The notes under the pieces are model-generated. The model saw only the letters and a program-made list of their open reading frames with translations. It had not been told where the DNA came from and ran no database searches. DNA of 64,000 nt from Eutrigla gurnardus. Taxonomy: Eukaryota > Chordata > Actinopteri > Perciformes > Triglidae. Made by a program: the position numbers and the translations under genes. This document shows, in pieces, positions 49,376-60,050 of this stretch (within the stretch, counting starts at the first letter, position 1; every line of letters starts with the position of its first letter). The stretch lies in the NCBI GenBank assembly GCA_963514095.1, contig OY741277.1, forward strand, positions 10,904,637-10,968,636, read 5' to 3'.

Positions 49376-49439
<64 letters not shown>

Positions 49440-50374
49440 AAATCATTTATAGAGATTTGACAGTCAATAATGATGGATCCAGAGATCTGCCAAGACGGAC
49501 TCTAACAGAGTGAAACAGACAGAGAAAGGATCACTGAGAGATGGACTACGAGAGGAAATTGTTTTTCCTCATATATTGTGTTATTTTAACCCTTCTTTAA
49601 CACAAGATGTGCTCCGGACAACACAGGTCCGACACTTATTTATTTGTTGCACCAAGTTATTTTTGCATCTCATTAAGACTTCAGTCTTCCCTTTACTCTT
49701 ACTGCCCCCCCACCCCACCCCCGCCTCATTAGCACCTCTGTCTCTTGCTTATTTTAGTTCAGTTCATGCCTACAGTGGAGCTTCAGGCCAATTAGCTGTG
49801 GAATAATGTGATTAATACTGGCACATATTTTCTCTCTCTCTTCCCCAAGTCACTTATTCACTGTTATGCTCTCTCACTCCTTCTCATTTTTCTTCTGTGG
49901 TATAAATATAATCTCTGACTCTCTCTCTTGACCAACGGAGTAATAGTTTGGGGAGCGCGGTCTAGTCACGTCCTCTCTCCTTATCAGACCCTATTACCCA
50001 AATGAATTTGGTTTGGGCAGAAGTTTTCTTTTTAATGAGCTTTGCATTTCTCCCAGAATTGATTTCCGCTGCACATTCTGCTTGCCTCTGTCTCTTCCCC
50101 TCATCATTCATCCTTCCCTCTCCCTCTTCTGTCCTTCCTCTTCCACCCTGTCTTTTACCCTGCCTCCCCTTTAGTTCCCCCACCCCCCTGTCCAGGTATT
50201 AATATGTATGCGTTGGGCTGGGGCGCAAACTATGGGGAGACCGGGGCTGGTGTGTGTGTATATGAGCATATATGCGTGTGTGCGTGCGTGTGTAGGAAGG
50301 CAAGCTAAGGACAAAGCCACTGGTGATAATGAGGCCGCAGGGACATATCCAGACAGGCCCCTCTGTGTATGCTT

Positions 50375-50429
<55 letters not shown>

Positions 50430-50516
50430 TCGGGACGTCATCCGCTTTCTCCTGAGTCTACAACTTCAATATTACAGTTACTTAAATCTGCTAGCTTCTA
50501 CTGCACACATCAATGA

Positions 50517-50603
<87 letters not shown>

Positions 50604-53600
50604 TGCACACCCATGCCTTGAGGGACATGGTACAAGGGCAACATTTTGAGGGAACTGTCTTCGTGATTCTGTTGGTCATTCTGTGCTCAACAGAGATGAA
50701 ATTGGTAAATGGTGGTGAATCAATCTGAGAAAAACACCAGCCTATAAGGACCAATGTAACATGACACACACACACACACACTCACACACACTAATGATTA
50801 TTTAACAAAAAATATATTATTATTAATATTATTATATTATATATTATTTAAGTAGATAGAGGATATTGGGTTGCAAATGTGAGAGAAAGTGTTTGAGTGA
50901 TCTTACCTGCAGTGCAGAGCGGGCCACAAGAGATGTTTGTTTTAGGATGTTGTGAAGCAGTTCCAGAAGGGCTTGTAACACAATATGGCTGACCTTCCTC
51001 CCAGCATGACCCTCTCCATCCAGGTGGACGAGTGCAGCCTCTGAGAGGGTGCTCACGACCACTTCTATTAAGCCTGTGCAGTAGAGGGAAGTCACTGGAT
51101 AAAGTTTTAAAGGACTTTTGGGGACAGTGATTTGTTTCCAACCTTTTTTCCTCTGAGAGCAAACTTGGCAAGTTTAAAGTGGCTGAGAGCTACTCATAGC
51201 ACCAAGTTGCAAGTCATTGCCTCTATTAGAGCCCTGCAGAGGAAGATCATTTGACTGGATAGAAACGTAAATAGATTTAAAAAAAATAAATAAACAGATT
51301 TACAATGTGACTGTGTGTTATCAAATGTATGTACATATATTCTTTGAATCATTTGGAAGCACTACGAAGGGTAATGACTACTGGAAGCTCATGAGCTACT
51401 TGTTGGAGACATGTCCATGGTCTACACAGTAGAAAATAAATCTTATACAAAATAACGCAGAGAAATTTGTAATTTGTTTGTTTGACTTGCTGTCTTGGGG
51501 TGTGGGATTTTTGGTCATCAGTGGCCCCACCCCTAATACACAGTTCAACATTGCCCGAATGAAACATTAAAGACTCTAAGCACATAGTCCTGAAAAAAAA
51601 TTCTAATTTGATGCACTGCCTGTCTCTCCAAATACAAAATTAACAAATATATCTGTTTGTTCACAAGCTGATTCAGTCATTAATATGAGTTTAAATCATA
51701 GATGGTAGCCACCTACATTCCAAACAACCAACACCCCTTCATCTTGCCCCTCCATGTATTCTAGAAGTTCTAAGAACAACACGAGTCTGTCCTGACTCCT
51801 GAGTAAATGTCTGTAGCTGCAGGCTCTGGTTCCACTCTACAGTGGATTGACAGCTCGTCTACAAGGGGGAGGGACGCTCTCCTTCTAAAGTCGATTTGCA
51901 ATTCATTGTCACCAATTTGCCCAGCAGAGAAATATAGCAGAATTTGACATTTAACTATTTCAATAGAATTTTACGCTGTGTGAGTTGAATTAATCCATGA
52001 AAAATTCAACACACCCAAGTAAGTTAACACGAACAGTAACAACGAAAGACAACCGAGTTTAGATGCTAATCTAAATGAATGTGTGCCCCCCTCACCTTAT
52101 TCCTCCCTAGAAAACTGCCCGATGTAGAACAGCTTGTAAAGCTGACTAACCCCTGCTAAGCCGTGAATAAATAGTTCCTAGTAAAGTGCAGAACCATGTT
52201 CCTTTGCTCATTAAATTTAAAATCACATTGAACATACTCTGCATTTTGCAGCTCCTCTGAGTTGTTAGCTGTTGTAGGCTTCTGTCCCTGAGGTGCTCTC
52301 ACACATCTCTGTAAATCAAGACTGGATATATTTTGCCCTGACGAGCTGTCATGAAACATGCATCCCAGTAATGCACACTGCAAAGTTTACTACATTTTCA
52401 CTTCTGTCCACAAAAAGGTAGCTATCTTCACTAGGGAAACCACGCCCGGTGTTATTTTCTATTCCAGTATATCTTTATTTAGAATGTAGACATCATGTGC
52501 GCGTGTTTATTTTTGTGAGAGAAAGTGTAACACTCCAGACACTAGAAAGCTATCACGCTACTCTGCTGTCAGTGAGATGTACTGTTACTTTGTCAAGCTG
52601 CCTCATAATTAAATAAACAGACTGCTCTACTGACTGTTCAGTCAAACACAGACCTCTTGTGCTGTTAATGTGATCTGACAATGCAGTCCTATTGAAATTC
52701 TTCTGGATTCTCTACATTCCTGATATTTTAGCCACCAATCAACCAGGCATTAGATCTGATGAATTAATCAATACAAACATTACTCTTTGATTGTATACCT
52801 AAAAAACCCAGAGTCTGCTTGTAACTGGTAATCGGCACATCTTCTTAGGATACACATTTCTTTTGTTGGGGGTCTTCATTTTCTAACTGGCCAATATTAT
52901 AATAATCTACGACATATTTAGAACAAAACAGTACTAAACAGGACATTATACGTGTTTAGTCTTATACCGTATACACAATTTGAAACATATCCAACCTTAT
53001 TGTAAACGTTTTCAATTGTTGGTCACACTGGCAGTACTCTCTGCATAGTCAAACCAGAGGTCAACATTGAAAATGTTTGAAATTATTGATTTTGCTCATA
53101 GATTAGACGAGCATGGAGCATGTTAGTTGTTAGTATAATGCGGCTCAGTTAAGAAAAAACAAAACTTTGGAGATTAAATGATATACAAATTACTTCAATC
53201 AGGGCATTAAGATCCAATACACAAAATAAATGTGACTACGGCCATCTATTATTCTCAACTGCTGGCAGGCTGTATTAAGCCATTACTCTCAGCTAACTGA
53301 AACCCTAGTCATCTGAAAGTCATAGGACAGTTAAACGTTTTCCAACTGTCTCCAATTTAAAAAGCATACTTGACCTTCTGTGGGTACCCGTGTTGAAATC
53401 ATGTACAACAAGCACCAAGCTGCTGTAAAACACCCAAACTTAAAAACTGAACTGGTTGCTTTTATCACCAGATTCTACTCAATTCTCCAAATCATCAGGA
53501 GTGTGAGAAATCCTGGAAGTGATCAGTTCACAAAGTCCAATGAAAAATATTTTTGAGAGTAATGTGGCTACTGTAATGACAATTAAATGTGCGCTGAGTG

Positions 53601-53755
53601 TGCACTGTGATCTAGTCTTATTTGGTTCAGTATGCTTCATCATAAATAGCTATCCAAAAGGTTGTACGCACACTGGGTTTCATTGAGGATGTGCAGCCAG
53701 GTGCATATAAAATGTTAACAGTGGAATGGCAGAGCCTCCAGTATGAGCTCTGTGC

Positions 53756-53786
<31 letters not shown>

Positions 53787-56768
53787 TCATGTAATGATGA
53801 GTATCACAGACTGACATGTACGGACATGTACATGCATCTTTAGAGTCTGTGCAGAGGGATAGTAACTACATTCAGTCAATGCTAAGGAGTCAATTTTTAA
53901 AATGTCACATATTTCCAATTACTACTAATTTAAGACTAATGGAATCATTTATGAGTGAAAACCAGTGTACACTGTCCTATTTTGGAGTTTGGACTTTAAC
54001 TAGATTAAAAATAGACATTCTACAATGCTTTGTGATATCATCTATTTATAAACCACTGTAAAATTAGTTCTACTGGGAATCAACAGGATGGCTTGCTCTG
54101 AGCATTACTGTCTAAGCAAAGTAGGAACGTTTTTTTTGTCAACAGAAAACCCTACTAACCAGACTATATATGACTAATCAATAATGTTCCAATTAATTTA
54201 AATAAAGATCAATTTAAGTGTGTACATGGTTTCAATGATGTGAATTTCCTCATTACTGTATGCAGCATATGGGTAATTGTTCTTCAAGGATAGTGAAGCC
54301 TGCTATAGTCAAAACCTGAGTGTGCTGCTTATACTGAATACTAAATACTGAATACCTTAATGCATATCGTTTTACTCTCCATATTGATGTGATCCTACAA
54401 GACCAAGTCTTTAACTAGTCGGTCTTGGGCGACTGATTTTGTGTAAGCATTTTTATTGATTTCCATCATTGAATTAATAGAAATTATATTTTATTCATTA
54501 AACAAATTTCTAGAATACAACCATGTTTTTGTCCCTAATATTTTTTTTAATGTTTCAAAGATAACTAATAAGGGTCCAAAACCCCTTAGTTAAAGTGAGA
54601 TAAAGATTATGGTCAGGTTAAGGGAAAGGTTAGGGAAATATTTCCACATTACCCCATGTTTAAATATGTTATGATGGGTTATTCACACTGTGTAACTTGT
54701 TTTTTGTAAAACAAAATGCTGAATATACAATGATATATTATAAAGTTATATAACTATTACAAATCTTATGTCAATTACCTTTCACTGGTATCCAGGGACT
54801 GGAATGCAAACCACACCGGTATCAATGCAATCTATGCAGAGCATAAACAGCAAAACATCTTAAATTTACCATCAAACGTGTCTCATTGATTGCTAATATG
54901 GAAAATTGTCAATCCAGTGACCTCTTGGGTGCTAATATGAGAACATTAATATGGAAGACAGATCTTTGTGGTATAAATTATGCCAGGGGGCATAATTGAT
55001 TTGACACATATGGACTGTCACAAGGTGTGGAAGAACCATTATAGATTTCTTTTTGTACACCTTTTGGGGAAATAACCTGAACACAATGTCAAACGGCAAT
55101 TTATAGATGCAAGTTCCACAGACCGTATCACCGGCACAGAGGCAATTACCTAAAAAATTCCTCTGAGCTTCTCACAGAAGGTCAGGAGAAATAACAATGA
55201 TTGGTGGCGGAGCAAACCCAGAGAGGAACCTCAAAGACCCTCAAGAATTCTGAAGTCACATGGAGCCCCCGAAGGCTTCTTTAATTAAAGGACAAGCATG
55301 CTTTAATCAACTGACACCTTCAGACCAAACTCAGAGGTTGATGTGAATGCTTCTGTACTGATGTTTTGCTACATGGTCTAGGTGTGTCCATTTCCTTATC
55401 AGATCATGCAGTCTGCTTCTGCCAAAATTAGTCTCAAATTCACTCTAAGCAGAGAAGCTTTAGTCTTTATATCCTTATGTAATCAGATTACAACCTAGAG
55501 TTTCTATATTAGTAGAAGTTAAAATGCCATCCATAAGAACCTCTCTCTATCTATCCTATCAAATTGTCACTCACTTCAACCTCAAATTTCTCCTCCTATT
55601 ATCTCATCCCTACGTCTTCTCACCCAAATGCACCACATTCCCTCTCTGTGTATCCCATTCATCCTCTCTGTCACCTCTCTGCTACCCTTTTAAACTCCTA
55701 TTTTGCTTTCCTGGCTCTGTCATCTTTTCTCTCTCTCTTCTCTCTCATGCTTTTTTTTTGCCATCTTCTTTTTCGTTCTGTTGTTCCATTCTCCCTCCCT
55801 ATCTCTGCCTTTCTCTCTTTGGTTCCTCTGTCTTCATTCCCCAGGGGGTATTATCTCAGTCGGAGGCAAATCTGCCCAATTATAAACCTCATCTCCTCTT
55901 TTTCCTCTCTCTCTCTCTCACACACACATTGGGCGCTCCTGCATCCACCGCCTCTAAACACACACACATGCACGTCTTCTCTCTGTCTTACACATGCAGA
56001 GGCAGAAGCATAAATACATTCACACAAGCACAAAAAACATCTCCCTATTTTGCTCTTCTTCACTGTCTATTTAATTTCCTCCCAACACACACACTCACGC
56101 GCCAACCTTCCCCTCCTCTCTCTGTCACACCTAAAAAGCCAATTAAACACGCTTCCTCCCTTCTCCTCTTCTCTCTCTCTCTCCCTTCTTCCATGCCATT
56201 GCCACACTGATCTGGAGTGAACCACAACTTAAAGAAGGGAGAAAGCAGAGAGGAGAAGATAGAAGAGGAACCCAAAATACAGAATATAGGGAGAAAAGGG
56301 GAAAACAGGAATGGAGGGATGGAGGCAGAGGAGATGATGGGGAAGCATGTGAGCTGAGTAGATTGGAAAAGTGGAAGGAGAAGAGGTACATGAGGAGGAG
56401 AACAAGTTAATACAGCAAAGAGAGGAGAGGGAGATAGCGTTAATTGCCCGGCGAGCATTAGTGCTGGGTTGACAGTTTCTTGTTGAGAGAGGAGCTGATT
56501 GGACGATAATGATGCTGACTACTGAACTGCCGCACTGCTGACCCAATGTAAATAGAAGCAGAGGAAGGGTTGATAGTCGTGGTGGTGGTTTTTGGGGAGG
56601 CATGGGGTGCAGGGAAAAGATGGATAGACAGAATGAGAGAGAAATACAGAGAGAGAAATGAACATGGTCCTACATAGAAATTTGAGAAAGCAAGTATTAT
56701 TGTGTTGCATTTACATTGCTGCTGAGAGTTGCAATTACAGCGATGAACTGTGGGTCCTACAACATTTG

Positions 56769-56817
<49 letters not shown>

Positions 56818-57027
56818 AGACACAGACACACACAGACACACAGAGAGAACAGTGTTTTAATGTTTTCTTGCAAACATCTTTAATTTACCGCATTCATTCT
56901 CTAATGCTGGATTTAGGTTGCATCTGTACACGGCTAAGCTTTTGTGCCTTTATACAACCAACAGGAAATTCAAATATTATTGAATTTCATCATAGCTGAA
57001 GGACAAAAAAAATTGGCTTTGCCTCAT

Positions 57028-57061
<34 letters not shown>

Positions 57062-59427
57062 TTGACGAGAATAAGCATTAGGCTGCAGCAGGACAGTAGG
57101 CTGGGAAAACAAGATGTCAACAAGTAACATGACAATAACTAATGATAGTAGAGTAGATACGCAGCATCCACTCAGTTACAGTTGGGTCAATGACAGATGG
57201 GCCTCTACGACTCACTCACAAATAATAGGAGTAGTGTAAGAGAAGGTACAAAACAAGGACAGCAGGGGAAAGTAGATTTTCAAAGCAGAGGGAAGTTAAA
57301 TCTTCCCATCTCCAAGGACACTGTATGTGTAGACATATTTACCTTCTTGGTATAGTGGCTCCAGGTCCAGGACAGTGCCTCCACTGAGATTACACAGCAA
57401 GGCGATTGCATTCTGAAGAATCCCGCCGGTAACACCACTACTGTTAGCCTACAGAAAGTAAGAAGACACAGAAAGGATAACCAGGTTTTCTATGTAGATG
57501 TTTTTTTCTCATCCATTATTTAAAAACAATGTAACCTTAAGAGAGTAAATGTTAATTGGAAGTATGGCAGTGACCTTCCACACATGGAGCACTATTAATC
57601 GTTGAAGCAACATTTCAGGCATAGATTTTCATCTCCACAATAAACACCACTTATACTAATACTATACAGACGACTGCAACAACTATTCAAGGAATTAGGA
57701 TTAGGAGGGGGGAATTTTTAATCTTCCTTGTTTACTTTAAACGTTTGGTAAATGGACTTGCATTTCTATAGTGCCTTTCTAGTCTTCTGAACTTTATGCT
57801 ACAATATTCAAAGAAAAATTGATACACAATGGCAGAGGTCATCCATCAGAATCTAATCTAAATGCTCGTTCAAACACACACAGCAATTTGGGGTCGAAGT
57901 GGCCACCAATCTTCAATTAGTGGACGACCCACTATACCTCTGAGTCACATACGCCCCCAACTTTTCTAACCTTTTATTTATCATAGGGTTAAGGTTAGAC
58001 CTAAAGCTCCAATTAATTAAAATGTCAAAATGACAAATTACTAAAAGTGTAATACCAACATGGGTGTGTGCGTAGGTCTCAAGTTTACTGGATGCATCCC
58101 ATGGCATGTCTTCTTGTTACTACTGAATATCAGTGAAGCTACTGTTTTATAGTCAGGAACTGTGTTCCCATGTTTTATGAACTGCATGTCAATGTCACCT
58201 ACCTAAAATAAGCTATTTTAAAAATGTCTTTCTTGACATTGCAAGTCAATTTTGTACTTTATGACATAATAATAATGTAATTGACAGGTGCTTTTGAGAT
58301 GTTTATTTTCAGAGGCACAGCCATGTCCCCAAATATTTCTTTACATGGGAGACACAGAAGAATGTGGTATTTTATCATATCATATGTTCTTGCCTTTGAA
58401 AATTGTTATTGCAAAACAATCGTGTGCAAAGGATAAAGTTAATTCTGTTTCGAATCATTTAGTTATGACCTTTGATAATTAATTTTGTTTTGAAGAGAAC
58501 AAGAAGCATGGCTGTGGTTTGCACTTCTTACTCCTATCTTCGGAAGCTCCCCCTTTTCTCCCCTCACAGTCTTCTGCTTCTCTTTCTCCTCCTTACAAAA
58601 CCCTGTCTCCTTCCTCCTGCAGTAATTCACTTCTCCTTCACTCTCCTGCCCTCATTTCACTATTTGATCCTCTCTGAGATACACCAGCTCTGCCTGCGGG
58701 GTCTGTGTGCATCAGTGTGATCTGTGTACGGGCCGATAAGCCTGGCTCGTACTCATCATGTGCAGTAGCCTGAGGCTGAAGACAATGACATCAATTCATA
58801 CCTAGGACAACCTGCCTGTCAGTAACAACAAATGACAAAGCTAATTTAGTTTGATCTTTATGGACTAATGAGCCGTGAAAGGACTATCATGTACATCAGT
58901 GAAAGCATAAACCTGACAAAGAGCAATGAGGAATGGAAAACCAGAGTGAATTTTGACTCACATACGGCAACTTAACTCATAGAGCATTCAACATGGTGTA
59001 TTTACAGAATGTACAATATAAGTGTGGCAGGATTTGTTGAAGTATTTGACTGCAACCTACACTGATTAGTCTTCTGACTGCTCAGGCACAACAACCAACC
59101 AGGAAATATAGTTGGCTTCTTGAAATCCTTTCATGTCTGAAGCAGAACTACTTCATCATCCAGACAAATACAATTAGGCGAGTTTCTCCACGACAAGTGT
59201 GATCTCCAATGGCAGGTGTAATCAATCCAGATCACAGTGTTTCAGGCAGCATAAATCAATCAGAACATGAGCAATACAGACGGCACTAATGGATCCCGAT
59301 GTGACTGGTTCAGACAGGAGTAAACAATCAGGAGAGGAGTTAATCAGGCTGTTGGATAACAGTATTTAACATTCTGCATCAGCTAGTCGGGGCTGGACAG
59401 GTAGTCATGCAGAACACTGATTATTTA

Positions 59428-59504
<77 letters not shown>

Positions 59505-60050
59505 CCGTAAATGGCACAGCGACAGTGTGTTGTTTATAGAAAACTGATTGTGTTGTTCGTGTGTTCATTAGAATGTGGGTATGCAAAAAGGGTCAGGTGA
59601 AATAAATTGTTTGCTGGAAATGTTGTTATGCTTCGCTGATAACAGACAAGTGCTATGTGTCTGTGTGTATTTGCATGGGTTCTTAAGAGTGGAGTCTTTA
59701 TATTCTCTCTCTATTAACCCTCCGTCCTCTCTGTGGCTGACCTGCCAGTCAATTACACCAGGTCAACACCACTCAGGCTAATTTGCATAAATCCATCTAT
59801 ATGGGTCAGATGGGACGAGTAAGAGACGAAAGAGAAGGACGGAGAATTAATACAGAAATGCATACAAATAATACACACTAGGATAACTGAGATTGATTAG
59901 CTGATCTGGTTGTAAGACTATTTACCAAACTCACTGACCAAGTGATTGATTGATCAGCTGAATAAAATTGATTAATTGATGAAGCGAGATTGGTCTCTTA
60001 CCAAAAGGAGTTGAAAGACCATTGGTAGGATCCTACTGTGTTTGATCAAC
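35158..60050 (-). CDS. ulk4: ULK4 pseudokinase, C-terminal part (7 exons, 5' end outside window)
   Basis: Seven minus-strand exons (60050-60002, 57448-57343, 51073-50907, 49374-49273, 47397-47203, 42934-42846, 35212-35158) join in phase to 763 nt, about 253 residues plus stop. The product aligns along its length with my recollection of the human ULK4 C-terminus: LIKHSRILPMVFQLLL, GVTGGILQNAIALLCNL, then ...ATKLLLENRPL, CLFLLVQLYGGEGCDCLSP, and the end ...IPLAAEILQEIS. This region is all-helical armadillo/HEAT repeat. ULK4 is a catalytically impaired Unc-51-like kinase implicated in motile cilia and neurodevelopment; its kinase domain lies beyond the right edge. The gene converges on ctnnb1, as in human. 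The acceptor of the 102-nt exon is abnormal (see that exon). Confidence 0.92.
35290..36095. repeat. Degenerate short tandem repeats (ACATACTATACTATGACTTTTT type)
   Basis: Variants of a unit of about 25-35 bp, with core GACATACTATACTATGACT followed by TTTTTAATAA, recur irregularly. It is interrupted at about 35552-35888 by unrelated, less AT-rich DNA that looks like an insertion. A perfect 20-bp palindrome TGACATACTATAGTATGTCA lies at 36011-36030. Confidence 0.75.
36277..36625 (+). mobile_element. tRNA-headed SINE-like element with 12-bp target duplication
   Basis: The element begins GAGGCTGCACGGTGGTGTAG, carries a B-box-like GGGTTCGATTAC, and ends with a GATGGATGG tail. It is flanked by identical ACTGCTGCCAGT at 36265-36276 and 36626-36637, a target-site duplication typical of LINE-mediated insertion. 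The body (GTGTGGAGTTTGCATG, CTAAATTGCCCGTAGGTGTG) matches a repeat I know to be very common in teleost genomes, though I cannot name the family with certainty. It contains a C-rich run at 36560-36586. Confidence 0.88.
36963..37877. repeat. Tandem repeat array, unit about 178 bp, about 5 copies
   Basis: Units begin TGACTATGGCTTTTTATGAC or variants at 36963, 37141, 37323 and 37499, with a fifth at about 37710, giving spacings of 178, 182, 176 and 211 bp. Each unit has TTTTGGACTCACTACACTCAGACT near its start and ACATACTATAGTATGACTT near its end. The copy after 37499 is chimeric, with an internal junction near 37590. The unit end resembles the shorter repeats at 35.3-36.1 kb, so both probably derive from one ancestral sequence. 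Confidence 0.88.
38419..38745 (-). mobile_element. Second copy of the SINE-like element, inverted
   Basis: This is the same family as 36277-36625 in reverse orientation: the + strand starts CATCCATTG and ends CACCACCGTGCAGCC. It is flanked by near-identical AACATATATATT (38407-38418) and AACACATATATT (38746-38757), an aged target-site duplication. The copy is diverged from the other one, which suggests independent insertion. Confidence 0.85.
38842..39104 (+). pseudogene. Transposon-derived coding remnant (single exon)
   Basis: An open frame from ATG 38879 to a good donor (GACAG|GTAAGA, GT at 39055) encodes MTEFDGKRAAFRYQ...KTRVNIGSALDCRSQLKEFQ...MATFLLDR. The pattern KTRVNIG...(A/V)xFLLDR recalls a short domain seen many times in predicted teleost proteins of transposon origin; this is from memory and uncertain. 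The stretch is bracketed by a 9-bp inverted repeat GGGTTGCCA/TGGCAACCC (38842-38850 and 39096-39104). No downstream exon was found, so it is probably a fossil. It is antisense to ulk4. Confidence 0.45.
39600..40202. repeat. Polypyrimidine block followed by polypurine block with (GA)n
   Basis: 39.61-39.80 kb is strongly C/T-rich on the + strand. 39.86-40.09 kb is strongly G/A-rich with (GA)n near 39940-39966, and 40144-40202 is a nearly pure (GA)n run of about 30 units. Long open frames on either strand here are low-complexity artefacts. Confidence 0.9.
42668..42818 (+). mobile_element. 3' fragment of a second teleost SINE family
   Basis: The fragment reads CCTCTGCCTTCAGTGTATGA, then variants of ATGTGTGTGAATGGG, then a tail with TAGAAAAATGCTATATAAAT and GTTACCATTTAC. 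This tail matches the 3' part of the element on the other strand at 57742-57955. It ends about 28 bp from the ulk4 exon at 42846. Confidence 0.7.
42846..42934 (-). CDS. ulk4: ulk4 penultimate exon in this window
   Basis: The 89-nt exon encodes VQTTERSDWSECPEG then VKLINLLQDLATPN and ends in phase 2 (AG|GTGTGT). Human counterpart: TSNEKHLESLKNAGSLLRAL then ERLA. The acceptor is TCTGTCTCCAG. Confidence 0.9.
43599..43653 (+). repeat. (TG)n microsatellite
   Basis: About 27 perfect TG units lie in a ulk4 intron, followed 161 bp later by a long CA tract of opposite polarity. Confidence 0.98.
43815..43899 (+). repeat. (CA)n microsatellite
   Basis: About 42 perfect CA units, inverted relative to the nearby TG tract at 43599. 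Confidence 0.98.
44288..44375 (+). repeat. (TG)n microsatellite
   Basis: About 44 TG units, followed by GAGCGTGAGCGTGAG. Confidence 0.98.
45586..45654 (+). repeat. (TG)n microsatellite
   Basis: About 34 TG units. A second, shorter TG tract with a single TA interruption lies at 45389-45424. Confidence 0.97.
46277..46336 (+). repeat. (TG)n microsatellite
   Basis: About 30 TG units. The sequence just downstream repeats the sequence downstream of the 43599 tract. Confidence 0.97.
47203..47397 (-). CDS. ulk4: ulk4 exon (QLYGGE exon)
   Basis: The 195-nt exon (65 codons, phase 0 to 0) encodes LSAENQEVFEESIQ, CLFLLVQLYGGEGCDCLSP and TRIQRRTLLIIKRL. Human ULK4 reads CLSILVQLYGGENPDSLSP at this place, which makes this the clearest anchor for the gene. 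The acceptor is CTTGTAG and the donor CTG|GTGAGT. Confidence 0.95.
47398..49272 (-). other. ulk4 intron, 1.9 kb
   Basis: Unique-looking AT-rich sequence; I see no repeat or exon of note. Confidence 0.6.
49273..49374 (-). CDS. ulk4: ulk4 102-nt exon with a TG-repeat 3' splice site
   Basis: The exon encodes SQRLSCPAVG, MEAATKLLLENRPLSQL and STHLIHM (34 codons, phase 0 to 0). It matches human EDLLLLNRPLTDLISLL in position between neighbouring exons. The donor is ATG|GTGAGA. The acceptor is TATAG preceded directly by about 29 TG units (minus strand), with no polypyrimidine tract. Skipping would remove 34 residues and keep the frame. Confidence 0.85.
49379..49436 (+). repeat. (CA)n microsatellite abutting a ulk4 splice acceptor
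   Basis: About 29 CA units on the + strand, read as TG repeats in the ulk4 transcript. They end 5 nt before the exon that begins at 49374. Confidence 0.98.
50377..50428 (+). repeat. (TG)n microsatellite
   Basis: About 26 TG units, 89 bp from an inverted CA tract. Confidence 0.98.
50518..50600 (+). repeat. (CA)n microsatellite
   Basis: About 41 CA units. A further short CA tract lies near 50764-50781. Confidence 0.98.
50907..51073 (-). CDS. ulk4: ulk4 exon, 167 nt
   Basis: The exon enters in phase 1 and leaves in phase 0, encoding (G)LIEVVVSTLSEAAL, HIVLQALLELLHNILKQ and TSLVARSALQ. The human counterpart begins GLVSHICNLLTETATL and ends RLALQ. The acceptor is CTGCACAG and the donor CAG|GTAAGA. 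Confidence 0.93.
55540..56440. repeat. Pyrimidine-rich then purine-rich domain
   Basis: 55.54-56.20 kb is C/T-rich on the + strand and 56.23-56.44 kb is G/A-rich, repeating the arrangement at 39.6-40.2 kb. A 228-codon open frame across it has only low-complexity Ser/Leu/Phe content and is not a gene. Confidence 0.75.
56770..56814 (+). repeat. (CA)n microsatellite
   Basis: About 22 CA units passing into imperfect CACAGA repeats. Confidence 0.95.
57343..57448 (-). CDS. ulk4: ulk4 exon, 106 nt
   Basis: The exon enters in phase 0 and leaves in phase 1, encoding ANSSGVTGGILQNAIALL, CNLSGGTVLDLEPLYQE and one base. The human counterpart ends NMELLYEQ. The acceptor is TTTCTGTAG and the donor GAAG|GTAAAT. 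Confidence 0.93.
57742..57955 (-). mobile_element. tRNA-derived SINE, degenerate
   Basis: On the minus strand the element reads GTGACTCAGAGGTATAGTGG (A-box-like head), GTCCACTAATTGAAGATTGG, CAAATTGCTGTGTG, CCTCTGCCATTGTG, and a tail with GACTAGAAAGGCACTATAGA and CAAGTCCATTTACCA. This is a widespread teleost SINE pattern; the family name was not verified. The + strand 42668-42818 fragment shares its 3' end. Confidence 0.8.
59432..59501 (+). repeat. (TG)n microsatellite
   Basis: About 35 perfect TG units. Confidence 0.98.
60002..60050 (-). CDS. ulk4: ulk4 most 5' exon in the window, 49 nt
   Basis: The exon enters in phase 2, leaves in phase 0 and encodes LIKHSRILPMVFQLLL. Human reads LVEESKLIPLIFEVTL. 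The acceptor is CCTTTTCAG and the donor TTG|GTAAGA. It is short, but anchored by phase and by the next exon. Confidence 0.85.

Larger units (their letters stand above)
49437..50906 (-). other. ulk4 intron, remainder (1.5 kb)
   Basis: The stretch holds a pyrimidine-rich part near 50.09-50.19 kb and the TG/CA pair at 50377-50428 and 50518-50600. I see no exon. Confidence 0.6.
51074..57342 (-). other. ulk4 intron, 6.3 kb
   Basis: Mostly AT-rich sequence without recognisable genes. It includes a short TG run (53757-53784), a pyrimidine-rich domain followed by a purine-rich one (55.5-56.45 kb), a CA tract at 56770-56814 and another at 57030-57058. Protein continuity with human shows that no coding exon is missing here. 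Confidence 0.65.
57449..60001 (-). other. ulk4 intron, 2.6 kb
   Basis: The intron contains a SINE at 57742-57955, a pyrimidine-rich patch at 58545-58680 and a long TG tract at 59432-59501. I see no additional exon. Confidence 0.65.

Noticed and set aside
55524..56210. 228-codon open frame on the + strand, the longest in the window
   Set aside because: It lies in C/T-rich DNA, reads as low-complexity Ser/Leu/Phe/Pro, matches no family and sits in a ulk4 intron on the opposite strand.
55540..59501. Repeated short units that might suggest a CRISPR array
   Set aside because: The repeats are simple sequence and SINEs with no regular spacer structure, and the genome is clearly that of a vertebrate.
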